From NCBI GenBank assembly GCA_949317995.1, contig OX439039.1:17413282-17477281 (forward strand): a stretch of 64,000 bases of DNA, in the 5' to 3' direction. Each line of letters opens with the position of its first letter. Within the stretch, counting starts at the first letter, position 1. Positions 13,447-22,600 of this stretch are shown one piece after another. This DNA is from Acholoe squamosa. Taxonomy: Eukaryota > Annelida > Polychaeta > Phyllodocida > Polynoidae. The position numbers were made by a program, and so were the translations under genes. The notes under the pieces are model-generated. The model was given only the letters and a program-made list of their open reading frames with translations, ran no database searches and had not been told where the DNA came from.

Positions 13447-13670
13447 GTAAGTTATTACTTTATCATGTTCCGTCCTCGAGGAATTAACCCATTTCTAGCA
13501 TAAGTCCATATAAGCTCTAAATATTGACATGGACTATTCTACTTGATTGATTTCCCCCTCAATAATGTTTTAGAGTAAGGATAGTTAACACACAACGGTG
13601 CATAAAGAGGTACCAAGTCTTGCACGAGCTCTTTAAAATGACTCTATGGCAATCACTTCGAGAATAATAA
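13447..13670 (+). other. Left remnant of the semaphorin intron
   Basis: Intron sequence between the donor and the retrotransposon. Nothing else is seen in it. Confidence 0.6.
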
Positions 13671-13674
13671 GAAT
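13671..13674. repeat. Target-site duplication, left copy (GAAT)
   Basis: GAAT immediately precedes the left LTR and is repeated at 27059-27062 right after the other LTR. Extending to 5 bp breaks the match. Confidence 0.85.
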
Positions 13675-14092
13675 TGTAGTGGTTCGTCTCGTTAAGTTAG
13701 ATTAAATCATAACGAAGAGAGAGAAAAGTTTCCGGGTAGGCAACCGAGCTTTTATTTCAGAGCTTGCGTTACATACGATCACAGCCTCAGAGGACTACAT
13801 GCTGCTAGTGCATTCGGTTACCCTTTCGGGTAACAACCTGGTTGAGCAGTGGGTAAACCACTACTGAGGAACCTAGGGCTAGGACCAGCCTTATATAGGG
13901 GAAAAGCCCGCGAAACTCAGACCGGCCACGTGACGTGTGGCGGACGAGTGGTAGGCCCCCTGGTGTAGTGGATACGAACCCAGAGGCAGGTGCTGCCACC
14001 TGCCATCCGGATTCCCCCACCACACCCGAAGGACCTAGGTCTGAGTCTCACGGGTGCATGAACGTTAAAGTGTAAAATACCATACCCCTACA
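13675..14092 (-). repeat. 3' LTR
   Basis: Appears identical to 26641-27058 over 418 bp. On the minus strand it carries a TATA box (CCTATATAAGG, 13889-13899), the E-box CACGTG upstream of it, a GAAA-capped hairpin (13817-13834), a U3 palindrome with 8-bp arms (13985-14004) and a polyadenylation signal AATAAA (13751-13756). A 72-codon frame inside it is an LTR by-product, not a gene. Confidence 0.95.
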
Positions 14093-14103
14093 CTGCCCCC
14101 CTT
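14093..14103 (-). promoter_or_regulatory. Polypurine tract
   Basis: The minus strand reads AAGGGGGGCAG directly against the TGTAGGGG start of the 3' LTR. This is the expected primer site for plus-strand DNA synthesis. Confidence 0.85.
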
Positions 14104-15403
14104 AGACAATAACTTGGGGGTAATTAAACCGCAGTGTATTAATAACCTAGTAAGTGATTGTTTACAATACTAAAAAGGGGTATTAATTACACTTGCTCGA
14201 TGTGAAATAGGCTATAGTATAAGACTATCCTATTTCTGAAAAATTATACAATAATAGCATCGAGTGTCGTTCATGTTATTTCCATCACTAGCTTATAACA
14301 ACCATAAATGATAAATATACAATTATCACAGATTTATAGTAACGTTTTGACAACAGTAGGGTCCTGAAAAGGACCGGTGGTTGTTAACAATGATCGTATT
14401 ATGGTTATTGAACCCGGAAAAAAAATTTTCGACTTTTTAAATTAACAGCTCTGTCTACTTTACAGAGTGAATTAAATATTAATGATCAGATATGGACAAT
14501 TAATCTGATACTATATGAACACAATTAGGTATTAACCTGAGTAATACAATACTAAGTTTAGAGAAATCCGTTGGACCTTCTCTTATTTTATAGAAAAATA
14601 TTTATACTTTTGAGACGCAGCTCAGTTTATACCTTAGTGTTTTATATTTACAAGTTACAGAAGAATTATAGTCTCTTAATATATTGAGACCAGGAATGAC
14701 CTATATAGACAGTTATAGGTCTAGGATTACCTTAAATAACTTTTAGGATTCGCAGATCCAGTATATTTATAGGTACCCTTATATAATAATATATCTTTAT
14801 AAAAGATATTATATAGTTATAAATACAATTTTACATACAATATAATAATATCAACAAAGTTACTTGTTTTCATGATTGGAGGATGTAACAGGAGTCGGAT
14901 GCTGCTGATGGCTTGGTATGGGCGAGCTGAACCCTGATGCCTGAAGTGCTATAGTAAAACTTGTTGGTGGGTGTAGCTAAACCCTGATGCCTGTAGTGCT
15001 AGCTAACTGGAGGTTATAGTAGATCCAGTTGTAGACTGTTGATGGACTCTATGGGCGTAGCTAAACCCTGATGCCTGTAGTGCTAGCTCACAAATAGTAG
15101 TGGTGTAGTAGTAAATCCGGTTTGTAGTTCAAAAAGTCCATATTAGTGTAAATTGTCCATGATTTTATAATAGGCACAGTCATTACATTGTGGCACAGTA
15201 CAATTATGGTGTTTACAGCATTCGTACTCCTCCTCCAGAGTGGCTTGTTTGTTTTCTCCTTCTGTTTTCAGTTTCCGGATTAGGGTACAGTTTGGTACCC
15301 GAATCAATACGGGTTGGATAAAAAAATGGTTTCTTATCCAACAATGCATGGGTAATAGAACCCCGGGACACACAATTATGTCCGATCTTCATGCAACAGT
15401 TTT
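14104..15403 (-). other. Element 3' untranslated region
   Basis: About 1.3 kb between the ORF3 stop and the polypurine tract. It is AT-rich (especially 14400-14870), has no plausible coding frame, and contains the triple direct repeat listed separately. A short hairpin (GGTCCT/AGGACC, 4-nt loop) lies at 14360-14375. Long non-coding 3' regions are uncommon in compact gypsy elements. Confidence 0.7.
14920..15088 (-). repeat. Triple direct repeat in the element 3' UTR
   Basis: Three copies of a ~32-36 bp unit with core AACCCTGATGCCTG-AGTGCT (+ strand) lie at 14920-14950, 14970-15005 and 15053-15088, about 50 and 83 bp apart. Copies 2 and 3 share GTAGCTAAACCCTGATGCCT and are nearly identical. 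Copy 1 is more diverged. Confidence 0.85.
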
Positions 15404-18400
15404 TTACTGTTCCATGTTCTCCTCGGGTGGCTGGTTTGGACCCGGTTGTTGAGCCAGTGGCTGAACAGGGGGGTTCATACCAGTTCCATCCGTAGGTGCC
15501 AATGCGGGGACAGCAGGTGTAAGTTTCACCTTTTGGCGTGCTTCGAACAGCTTCAAAGCATGCTCAGGTGTACCGTCCCAGTTATCCATGATAACTCCGA
15601 AGACCTTGAAGAACTTTTGCTGGTTCTTCATGTTCGTTGCTCGTTCTAGGTCGAGCATCTGAGAAGCTGTTTCCTTCTCGGATAGGGCCTCCTGCCGCAG
15701 ATTAGCAGCTTCCTGCTTATCTTTGGCAACATCCGCTTTGATCTGAGTCGAGATTCGGTTGATCTCTGACTTCTGGATCGCGTCAATACACTGGAGAGTG
15801 CTCGACACGGTCCGACGATACATGTCCAGGTGGAGGTTTTCCAGATGGTGCTGTAGCGTCTCAAATTGTTTGCTCTGGATATTGCAAGACAATTTGTCCT
15901 CCTTCTTGAAGAAGGTCTCCACTGTCTGGATCAGCTTAGGCCGATGAACCACAGCACCAGGTGGGGGTACCTGACCCTGAGGCTTCGGCTGTGCTCCAGA
16001 CCCGCTCGCAGTGACAGCTACCTGCGTGTGCGAAGAAGCAACCGCAGTAGTAACCGCACTAGCAGTGGTCGAAGAAGGGCCTTGAGTTGGTAATCCCTGA
16101 ACCAGGGGCAACCGTGACAATTCCCTTCTAAGGTCTTTGGCCGTCAACAATGGTGCGGGTGGACGTTGTCTCACCACAGCACTCATTGTAGGTCGGGGAG
16201 CTTGACCTCCTACTGTCGGCAGTTCCTGCTTGACCCTCCCGTACTGATCAAAGATTTGCATCTCTGGTCCGGGTGGGCCCATAGCAGGGTACTGCTTCGG
16301 GTCTTTGACATTCAAAGGCGCGTGTTTCCGGGCGGACTGGCCACTCGGTCCACTGACACCAAAGAATGTCGGGTTCTGTGCACCTCGTGGAGTTGGTGCT
16401 CGCCCATAATGGGAAGGAGTTCCAGTAGGAGATGGAAGATGTGGCTTCTTCCTTCCCCCATTTGTCTGTCTCTCCAGCGCCTCCAGTGGTGACCTGGCTC
16501 GGCTTGGAGATTCAGACGCCTGTCTCTTCCTATCTGCTACAGAGGGTCCCTGGCGGTAATCCCTGCGGCTTCGGACCTGTTCTCCGGATGGAGTTACATA
16601 AGCCCCACCACGACGGCGGGCCTTGTTGCTTCTCCATTCGTTTAACAGATCGTACTCCTCCTGAGCGTACTCTAGTTTGCCGGACCCGGGAGTCTGGGCA
16701 AACCGAGCCTTTAGTTTCTGGTTAGTACCAGGAACCGTAGGCGCAAACTGCTTCGTACTCGGTGTGAGGGAAGCCAACTTCTCTGCATTGAGGCCCCTAA
16801 GGTTGCCATAGAGTTCGGAGTGAATTTTCATCACCCGATCTATGGCTGCCTCCAGGCCCTCTCCATGCGAAGTCACATAGTGCCGGACCATGTCTCCGCG
16901 TCGGGGGGTGACACATCCTGTGCATTTAGCACATTTCTTGCCAACCTCTCGGTCGCAGACATATTCCGGCCTCTGGTGCATATGAACCTCCACGAGATGA
17001 CGAAGGAACGCGTCTTTCTCGATGAAGAATTCAACCTCACCCTCACTTTGAGTACAACGTTGGAAGGGACAATCCTTATGATCCTCCCCGTAGTACTCAT
17101 CTAGAGCAAACTTGAGCTTGCCCTTCTGGTCATAATTGTACAGACCATTGGGCGAATTCTTAACGAATTCCCAATAGATCCAGTACATATTGGCCGGCTT
17201 TCTATCAGAGAGCTTCTTGCGAAGCCACTCCTCCATATCTTCCTGCCTCTCACAGGTGATCCGAGGGGGCAGTCTCCATACGGATTTACTCCCCTTCAGG
17301 TGTCCCCTGTGTAGAGGAATGAAGTCGGCAAAGTTGCTATTGGCGTTAGCCCAGATAGCAGCCTCTTGCTCGTCAGTCGGAGTGACATCCACAACTGGGT
17401 CAACCGGCTCCTCTCCCTCCGGGTCGGATGGTACATCCACAGGTTGCACAACGGGTTGTTGACCCGCGAGGACCTGGGCTGCAGCATCTTGAGCGTCTCC
17501 ACTCAAATCGGCCATTACGTCGTGTAGCTTGACGATTGGCACACCGAGCTCAACTTTTACGGTTGGGACAGCCGGTTCAGCTTCTGTATTATCAGCTTGA
17601 ACGTCTACCTCGATAGGTTCAGGTTTGCGTTGGTCAACCTTCTTCTTATTCCTCCTGCGGGATCTGCCGTTAGTAGAAGTGCCAGGCTCGGATGCGTCCG
17701 TCTCATTGCCGGAGACATCCGAAGCCTTAGCGCCCTTCTTATTGGCCGAGCGTGGAGACACCCGACGGGTTCGGGTACTGTCGTCCACACTCGTGCTGGT
17801 AGAGGGTTCGGTTCCTGACCGCTTCCCTTTACCCTTACCTTTGGTGGGGGTTGTTTTACCCTTTCCACCAGCTGCTTTCTCCTTTACTTGCTCAGTCTTC
17901 GTAGGGGTAGACTGAGCAGTTTTAAGGGAAACATCTGCATCAGGTAGGGCCTTCTCAGGTACTACTGCTGCGTCTCCCAAGGTGGGAGCTTCAGCAGGAG
18001 ACATGAGACGGTCCATCCGATCGGCCATCTTGGCTGTTACTTGCACGGGTGCGGGTCCGGGTACTAACTCCGGATGCGCCAGTGCATACTGTCTCTCCAA
18101 TAGACGTACTACGAGGTCTTGTATTACCCCGAGTCTGTCTAGTGGAGACACACCAATACGGGCCTCTTCTGCCTCAATGGTTTGAGACGTAATAGGGACC
18201 CCTGGACAGTAATCCACAACAGCGTTACCTGCTGCTTCATACTCATCCGCTGTGCTTAACAGTAGGATCTGGTCTCTGTCTATGTATCTAGAGACCTCAT
18301 CTGCCTTGACACCGGTGTAACCCGTTTTGTCAGACACATAGGAAGGCCTATAAGAGGTATTCCTTCGGAAAGCCATTTCTGCGTCCCAGACGGCTTTACG

Positions 18401-19081
18401 AAACCATAAGTGGACTACCAATCCTTTGGCCATCTGATGGTAATCCATCAACCAGGACTCCGGAAAGGTATTAGCCCACTGCGGATGAGCACATTCCCAG
18501 ATTGCGTTGACAACACGCTCGTCAACCTCTCTGGGCGTCCCATAACAGGTGGGTATCAGCATTTCCTCGGAAATTGCTAACATCCGTCCGTCATATGGAC
18601 CGGCTACATCATGCCATTCGGGACTGTCTGGGAAGGGCAGCTCTAGGTGCATTGGCCTGTCAACCGGAGAAGCAGGTCCCAAAGCACCGAATGAGGTACT
18701 CCCACCAAGACGGGGCGGCAGTTGAGGGGGAGGTGGCATCAGAGCCCTGTCAAGAGACTGGGCTCCTGCCGGTTCTCCACTCAAACCTTCGGATGGAGGG
18801 GCTACATAAGGCTCACCTACATCAATTTGTTGTTGAACGCCTCGGCGTTCAGGACTAACTTGTCTGGAGTTGTCGGATGCGTCGTAGAACGATTCTACGT
18901 CGCTATCGTCTACTCCAGAGAAGTACTGATCAACATTCATTTGTTGATCCATTTGATCACAATCAGCATCGTATTGCTGATCGTCGTATGTATAAGTGGG
19001 ACTCTTGGGAGAACCACTTCCATACTCTGGCGGGGTGCTGGCACCGGCACCGCCGCCAAGACGGACGGCCTCTTCTGCCAT
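15404..19081 (-). CDS. ORF3: zinc-finger and coiled-coil protein of unknown function, in the env position
   Basis: Intact frame of about 1225 residues. I place the start at the ATG at 19079-19081; the frame is open upstream to a stop at 19169-19171 but has only a TTG (19117) there. Layout, numbered from that TTG: acidic Tyr/Asp/Ser-rich N-terminus (30-130); apparently folded, Trp-rich block (about 155-350); basic low-complexity tract with likely nuclear signals (KGKGKGKR about 426, RSRRRNKKK about 485); acidic linker; second folded block (585-770) with two C2H2-like fingers, C683/C688-H707/H712 and C732/C735-H746/H751, plus C721 and C729; Pro/Arg/Gln-rich region; coiled coil (about 1080-1175). 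No signal peptide or membrane segment, so it is not a typical Env. It is not a Gag or Pol duplicate by motif. I recognise no family. Nucleic-acid or chromatin binding is an inference from the fingers and basic tracts. It is probably made from a spliced or otherwise separate RNA, since 0.5 kb separates it from pol. Confidence 0.85.
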   Translation of the reverse strand: MAEEAVRLGGGAGASTPPEYGSGSPKSPTYTYDDQQYDADCDQMDQQMNVDQYFSGVDDSDVESFYDASDNSRQVSPERRGVQQQIDVGEPYVAPPSEGLSGEPAGAQSLDRALMPPPPQLPPRLGGSTSFGALGPASPVDRPMHLELPFPDSPEWHDVAGPYDGRMLAISEEMLIPTCYGTPREVDERVVNAIWECAHPQWANTFPESWLMDYHQMAKGLVVHLWFRKAVWDAEMAFRRNTSYRPSYVSDKTGYTGVKADEVSRYIDRDQILLLSTADEYEAAGNAVVDYCPGVPITSQTIEAEEARIGVSPLDRLGVIQDLVVRLLERQYALAHPELVPGPAPVQVTAKMADRMDRLMSPAEAPTLGDAAVVPEKALPDADVSLKTAQSTPTKTEQVKEKAAGGKGKTTPTKGKGKGKRSGTEPSTSTSVDDSTRTRRVSPRSANKKGAKASDVSGNETDASEPGTSTNGRSRRRNKKKVDQRKPEPIEVDVQADNTEAEPAVPTVKVELGVPIVKLHDVMADLSGDAQDAAAQVLAGQQPVVQPVDVPSDPEGEEPVDPVVDVTPTDEQEAAIWANANSNFADFIPLHRGHLKGSKSVWRLPPRITCERQEDMEEWLRKKLSDRKPANMYWIYWEFVKNSPNGLYNYDQKGKLKFALDEYYGEDHKDCPFQRCTQSEGEVEFFIEKDAFLRHLVEVHMHQRPEYVCDREVGKKCAKCTGCVTPRRGDMVRHYVTSHGEGLEAAIDRVMKIHSELYGNLRGLNAEKLASLTPSTKQFAPTVPGTNQKLKARFAQTPGSGKLEYAQEEYDLLNEWRSNKARRRGGAYVTPSGEQVRSRRDYRQGPSVADRKRQASESPSRARSPLEALERQTNGGRKKPHLPSPTGTPSHYGRAPTPRGAQNPTFFGVSGPSGQSARKHAPLNVKDPKQYPAMGPPGPEMQIFDQYGRVKQELPTVGGQAPRPTMSAVVRQRPPAPLLTAKDLRRELSRLPLVQGLPTQGPSSTTASAVTTAVASSHTQVAVTASGSGAQPKPQGQVPPPGAVVHRPKLIQTVETFFKKEDKLSCNIQSKQFETLQHHLENLHLDMYRRTVSSTLQCIDAIQKSEINRISTQIKADVAKDKQEAANLRQEALSEKETASQMLDLERATNMKNQQKFFKVFGVIMDNWDGTPEHALKLFEARQKVKLTPAVPALAPTDGTGMNPPVQPLAQQPGPNQPPEENMEQ

Positions 19082-19117
19082 CGACAGAAGTGGCTGTTCG
19101 GGGATAAAATATCCCAA

Positions 19118-19635
19118 TCCACCGGATAAGCAGTGAGTACTGCTTACCCAGTGAAAGGCGGGTGCCTTTTAACGAGGGCACACCTCGGAATATGGCTGTC
19201 ACGGGCTATCAGACTCCAACAAGAGCAAGACCACCCTCGGCCACGTCTTCTTCCTTCGCAGGAATAAGACAATATGGCGGGATACTCGAACTTGAATCGC
19301 TGCGCATGATCAAACCGGCGCCTCACGTGACCATTCGAAAATGGGTCAACAACTTTCCCGCGTGCCCTTAATTAGGTCACGCGCCCTTACATAAAAACAA
19401 TACGATACCCGATCGGTCGTCCGTCCGTACTCAGGGTTCGACTATGACAATTCGCTAGGTATTCTGGAGTTTATGGATAGCATAAGCATATCCACCGGAT
19501 TATCCGTCCAAAACCATGGGTTCATTGTCATAGGACCTTTTCCAGAGACTCTTGACCGGCTCAAATATACATTGAACTAGGTTACAACATATAACAGTAC
19601 ACAGTACAGGACAACACACTCGTTGTGTTAACAGG
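19118..19635 (-). other. Spacer between pol and ORF3
   Basis: No frame crosses it. Just after the pol stop, AACACA/TGTGTT forms a small stem (19613-19629). Near ORF3, TAAGCAGT and ACTGCTTA form a perfect 8-bp stem with a 4-nt loop (19127-19146). A GGGTAAGC donor-like site lies on the minus strand at about 19143-19150. A possible 3' splice site, ATCCCCGAACAG on the minus strand, ends at 19094, 12 nt before the ATG. These are features by inspection; none is proven. Confidence 0.5.
19127..19146 (-). promoter_or_regulatory. 8-bp stem-loop ahead of ORF3
   Basis: Perfect inverted repeat TAAGCAGT / ACTGCTTA with a 4-nt loop, centred about 55 nt upstream of the ORF3 ATG. It could affect splicing or initiation; the role is inferred from position only. 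Confidence 0.4.
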
Positions 19636-22600
19636 CTAGGTTACGGCAGTCTGTAGCAACCTTGGACTGCGTCTAAGAGGTTTTGAGGCCTCTTTTATTG
19701 ACCTGGTATCCATAAGAGCCTTTTCCAAGGTCTTCTTAGCCTTAGAGGGACCTTTCCTCTTATTTTTACCTGCGCCTGCCGAGACTTTTTGTATCTTCCC
19801 CTGCTTTCCGGATGTTACGACAGGGGGCACCACCCTCTTCGGGTCTGCAACCTTCCGTGGCCGCCCGGGTCCTCGCTTTCGGGTCGGTACCACTTCGAGT
19901 TGCTTAACACGACTCTGTTCCATTACTTCCAATAGACCATCGCCGTACATTTCGGTGGAGGTATCCCTCCCCCTCCATGGGCGTAGTCTCGCTACATTTG
20001 ACTTGTAACATTTACCAAGCTGTGATTTAATAATCACTGTGCAATCACTAATAACCTGAGTTATAGTGAAAGGTCCATCCCAATTACTGGCTAATTTCAG
20101 GTTAGCTAGAGGTTGGTGTAGACGCAGTACTCTATCCCCTAGATTAAAAAATCTAGCTTTTAGACCTGTGTCATAGCCAACTTTCTGCCAACGCGCAGTT
20201 TTCTGCAACTCGTCTCTAACCCTCTCATAGGCTTGTTTGAAATTATCCCGTAGGGATTCTACAAACATCACCTGGCAAGGGGCTTCCGGATTCATTCTTA
20301 TTACGCCGAACACCAAATCGGCTGGCATAATCAAATCCTCTCCAAAAACGAGGAGATTAGGAGAACAGTTTGTGCTCGAATGCACAGTGCCATTATAGGC
20401 ATGTACCACGAATTCACATTGTTCATCCCAATCATCCATCTGCTCATTTACCAGAGACTTCAATACTTGGATCAAAGTCCTATTGAATCTCTCTACTTGT
20501 CCATCGCTCTGTGGTCTATAGGGATTAGTTCTTGTCTTGCAGATCGCCAGACAATTACACATCTCCTGCCACAGACTAGACTCAAATTCTCTGCCTTGGT
20601 CACTATGTAACATGAGTGGGACACCTAGGTGCAGCACCCACCCTTTTACAAAGGCCATAGCACAAGTAACAGCCTTATGATCCGGTAAAGGGAACACTCG
20701 GGTGTACTTGGTATAATAATCAGACACGACCATCATACACGTGTTGCCACTAGGAGTGGGGGGAATCCCACTAATAATGTCAACAGCTATTCTAGCAAAC
20801 CTTACACCAAACAGTTCCTGGGATAATGGCAGCTTGCCTAACCCGGGTCCTGGTTTGTTCTTACAGCACTCGGGACAGGTCTCCACCCATCGGGTGAGAT
20901 CTGTACTCATGCCGGGCCAATAGTATCGTCTGGTCAGACGTTCTAGAGACCTTTTCTTTCCAAAGTGCCCACTAGTTCTATGTCCATGACAGAAATACAT
21001 AATATCTCGTCGCATAGCACTAGGTATGACAACTTGCAAGGTTTTGTTCCTATTAGAATGGTTCTTCCATCGAAACAGAATACCATCCCGGACTTTTAGC
21101 TCGGCCCATTGAGCTAAGAATCGTCTCATCTCTCTGTTCTCCAATGACACTACGGGTCTTGGGGGACAGATACCCTGATTAAGGAATTTAATCAAACGTG
21201 ATGTGACTGCATCAGACTTCTGGAACTGCCTGATGGTCTCCAAGGACCAATTCAAGACATGTTCCGGATGGGTTTCGAATGGAACTCGAACCCCTGCCAA
21301 CACAGCATTGTGTGCTCCACAATCAGTGCACTCAGCATTTGCACATTTCCTCACTGGGATTCTAGACAAAGCATCTGCATTCAAATGCTTTGCCCCGGCT
21401 CGGTGTTCAATCTGGCTGTGATTTAGACCGAATTCGGATAGGTGCGCTAACCAGCGACCTATCATCCCCTCTGCATCTTTGAAGTTCAATAACCATCTGA
21501 GGGAAGAGTGATCAGTCCGTAGAGTGAAATCACTCCCCCACAAAAAGTGCTTGAACTTCTTCGTATAGACCACCACAGCCAACAACTCACGTTTAGTGGT
21601 ACAATAGTTTCTTTGAGATTTACTCAACGTGTTACTAGCGAAGGCTATAGGAACTTCGACCCCATCCTGGACCTGAGAAAGGGCGGCTCCTATGCTTTCA
21701 TTACTAGCATCAGTATCTAGAATGAAATGATCATTCTCCGTGGGGTATCTCAACACAGGTGTGATAGCAAACAAATCCTTTATTTTCATAAAGGCCTCGT
21801 CTTGCTCGGGTCCCCAAGGGAATCGTTCCTTTCTGATCCCGGGTGTCCAGTGGGACAAACTCTGGATAGGAAAGGCAACCCTTGAATATCCTGGGATAAA
21901 GTCCCGGTAGTAGGAACAGAATCCGAGGAAGGACCTAACTTCTTTCGCATTCGTGGGTGCTTGCCAATTTGACACGGCATCCAGTTTCTCCGGATCGGCT
22001 TTAATCCCTTCATTCGAGATTATTCGCCCCAAGTAATTAATAGATCTTTTGAAAAGATCGCACTTCTTGGGTTTCAGCTTCAAACCATTAGTTATGATCC
22101 TTTCCAGGACCATACCTAAATTTTCCAAGCATTCTTCGTATGTCTTTCCAAAGACAATCACATCGTCTAGATAGACGAGACATTTCTTCCATAAAAGGTC
22201 ACTTAATAAAGTTTCCATCATGGCTTCAAATGTCGCCGGTGCATTGCACAATCCAAACGGCATCACATTATACTGGAATAATCCAATATGACTGGAAAAG
22301 GCCGTCTTCTCCATATCTTTCGGATGCATACCCACTTGCCAGTACCCGGATTGTAAGTCTAGAGAGCAATACCATTGCTTACCTCCAAGGGAGTCTATAG
22401 TCTCATCGATCCGTGGTAAGGGATATGAATTCTTCTTGGTCATACCATTCAATTTCCGGTAATCTATGCAGAAACGGATGCTACCATCTTTCTTGGTCAC
22501 CATGCACACAGGGCTAGACCAAGGACTGGTTGATGGAATTATTACATCCTGTTCAAGCATTTTAGCTATCTCCTCCTCAGCTACCTTTTTTTTGGCTAGT

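Noticed and set aside
13805..14023. 72-residue protein encoded in both LTRs
   Set aside because: Lies within U3/R on the element's own strand, duplicated only because the LTRs are identical; no motif, and it overlaps the promoter.
15404..19081. ORF3 as an envelope glycoprotein
   Set aside because: No N-terminal signal peptide, no membrane segment, few cysteines, and nuclear-type basic tracts; the zinc fingers fit a nuclear or RNA-binding protein better.
15404..19117. ORF3 starting at 19117
   Set aside because: The codon there is TTG. The first ATG in frame is at 19079-19081.
19636..20100. Chromodomain at the integrase C-terminus
   Set aside because: The tail is low-complexity Lys/Arg-rich with an AT-hook; no chromodomain pattern is visible.
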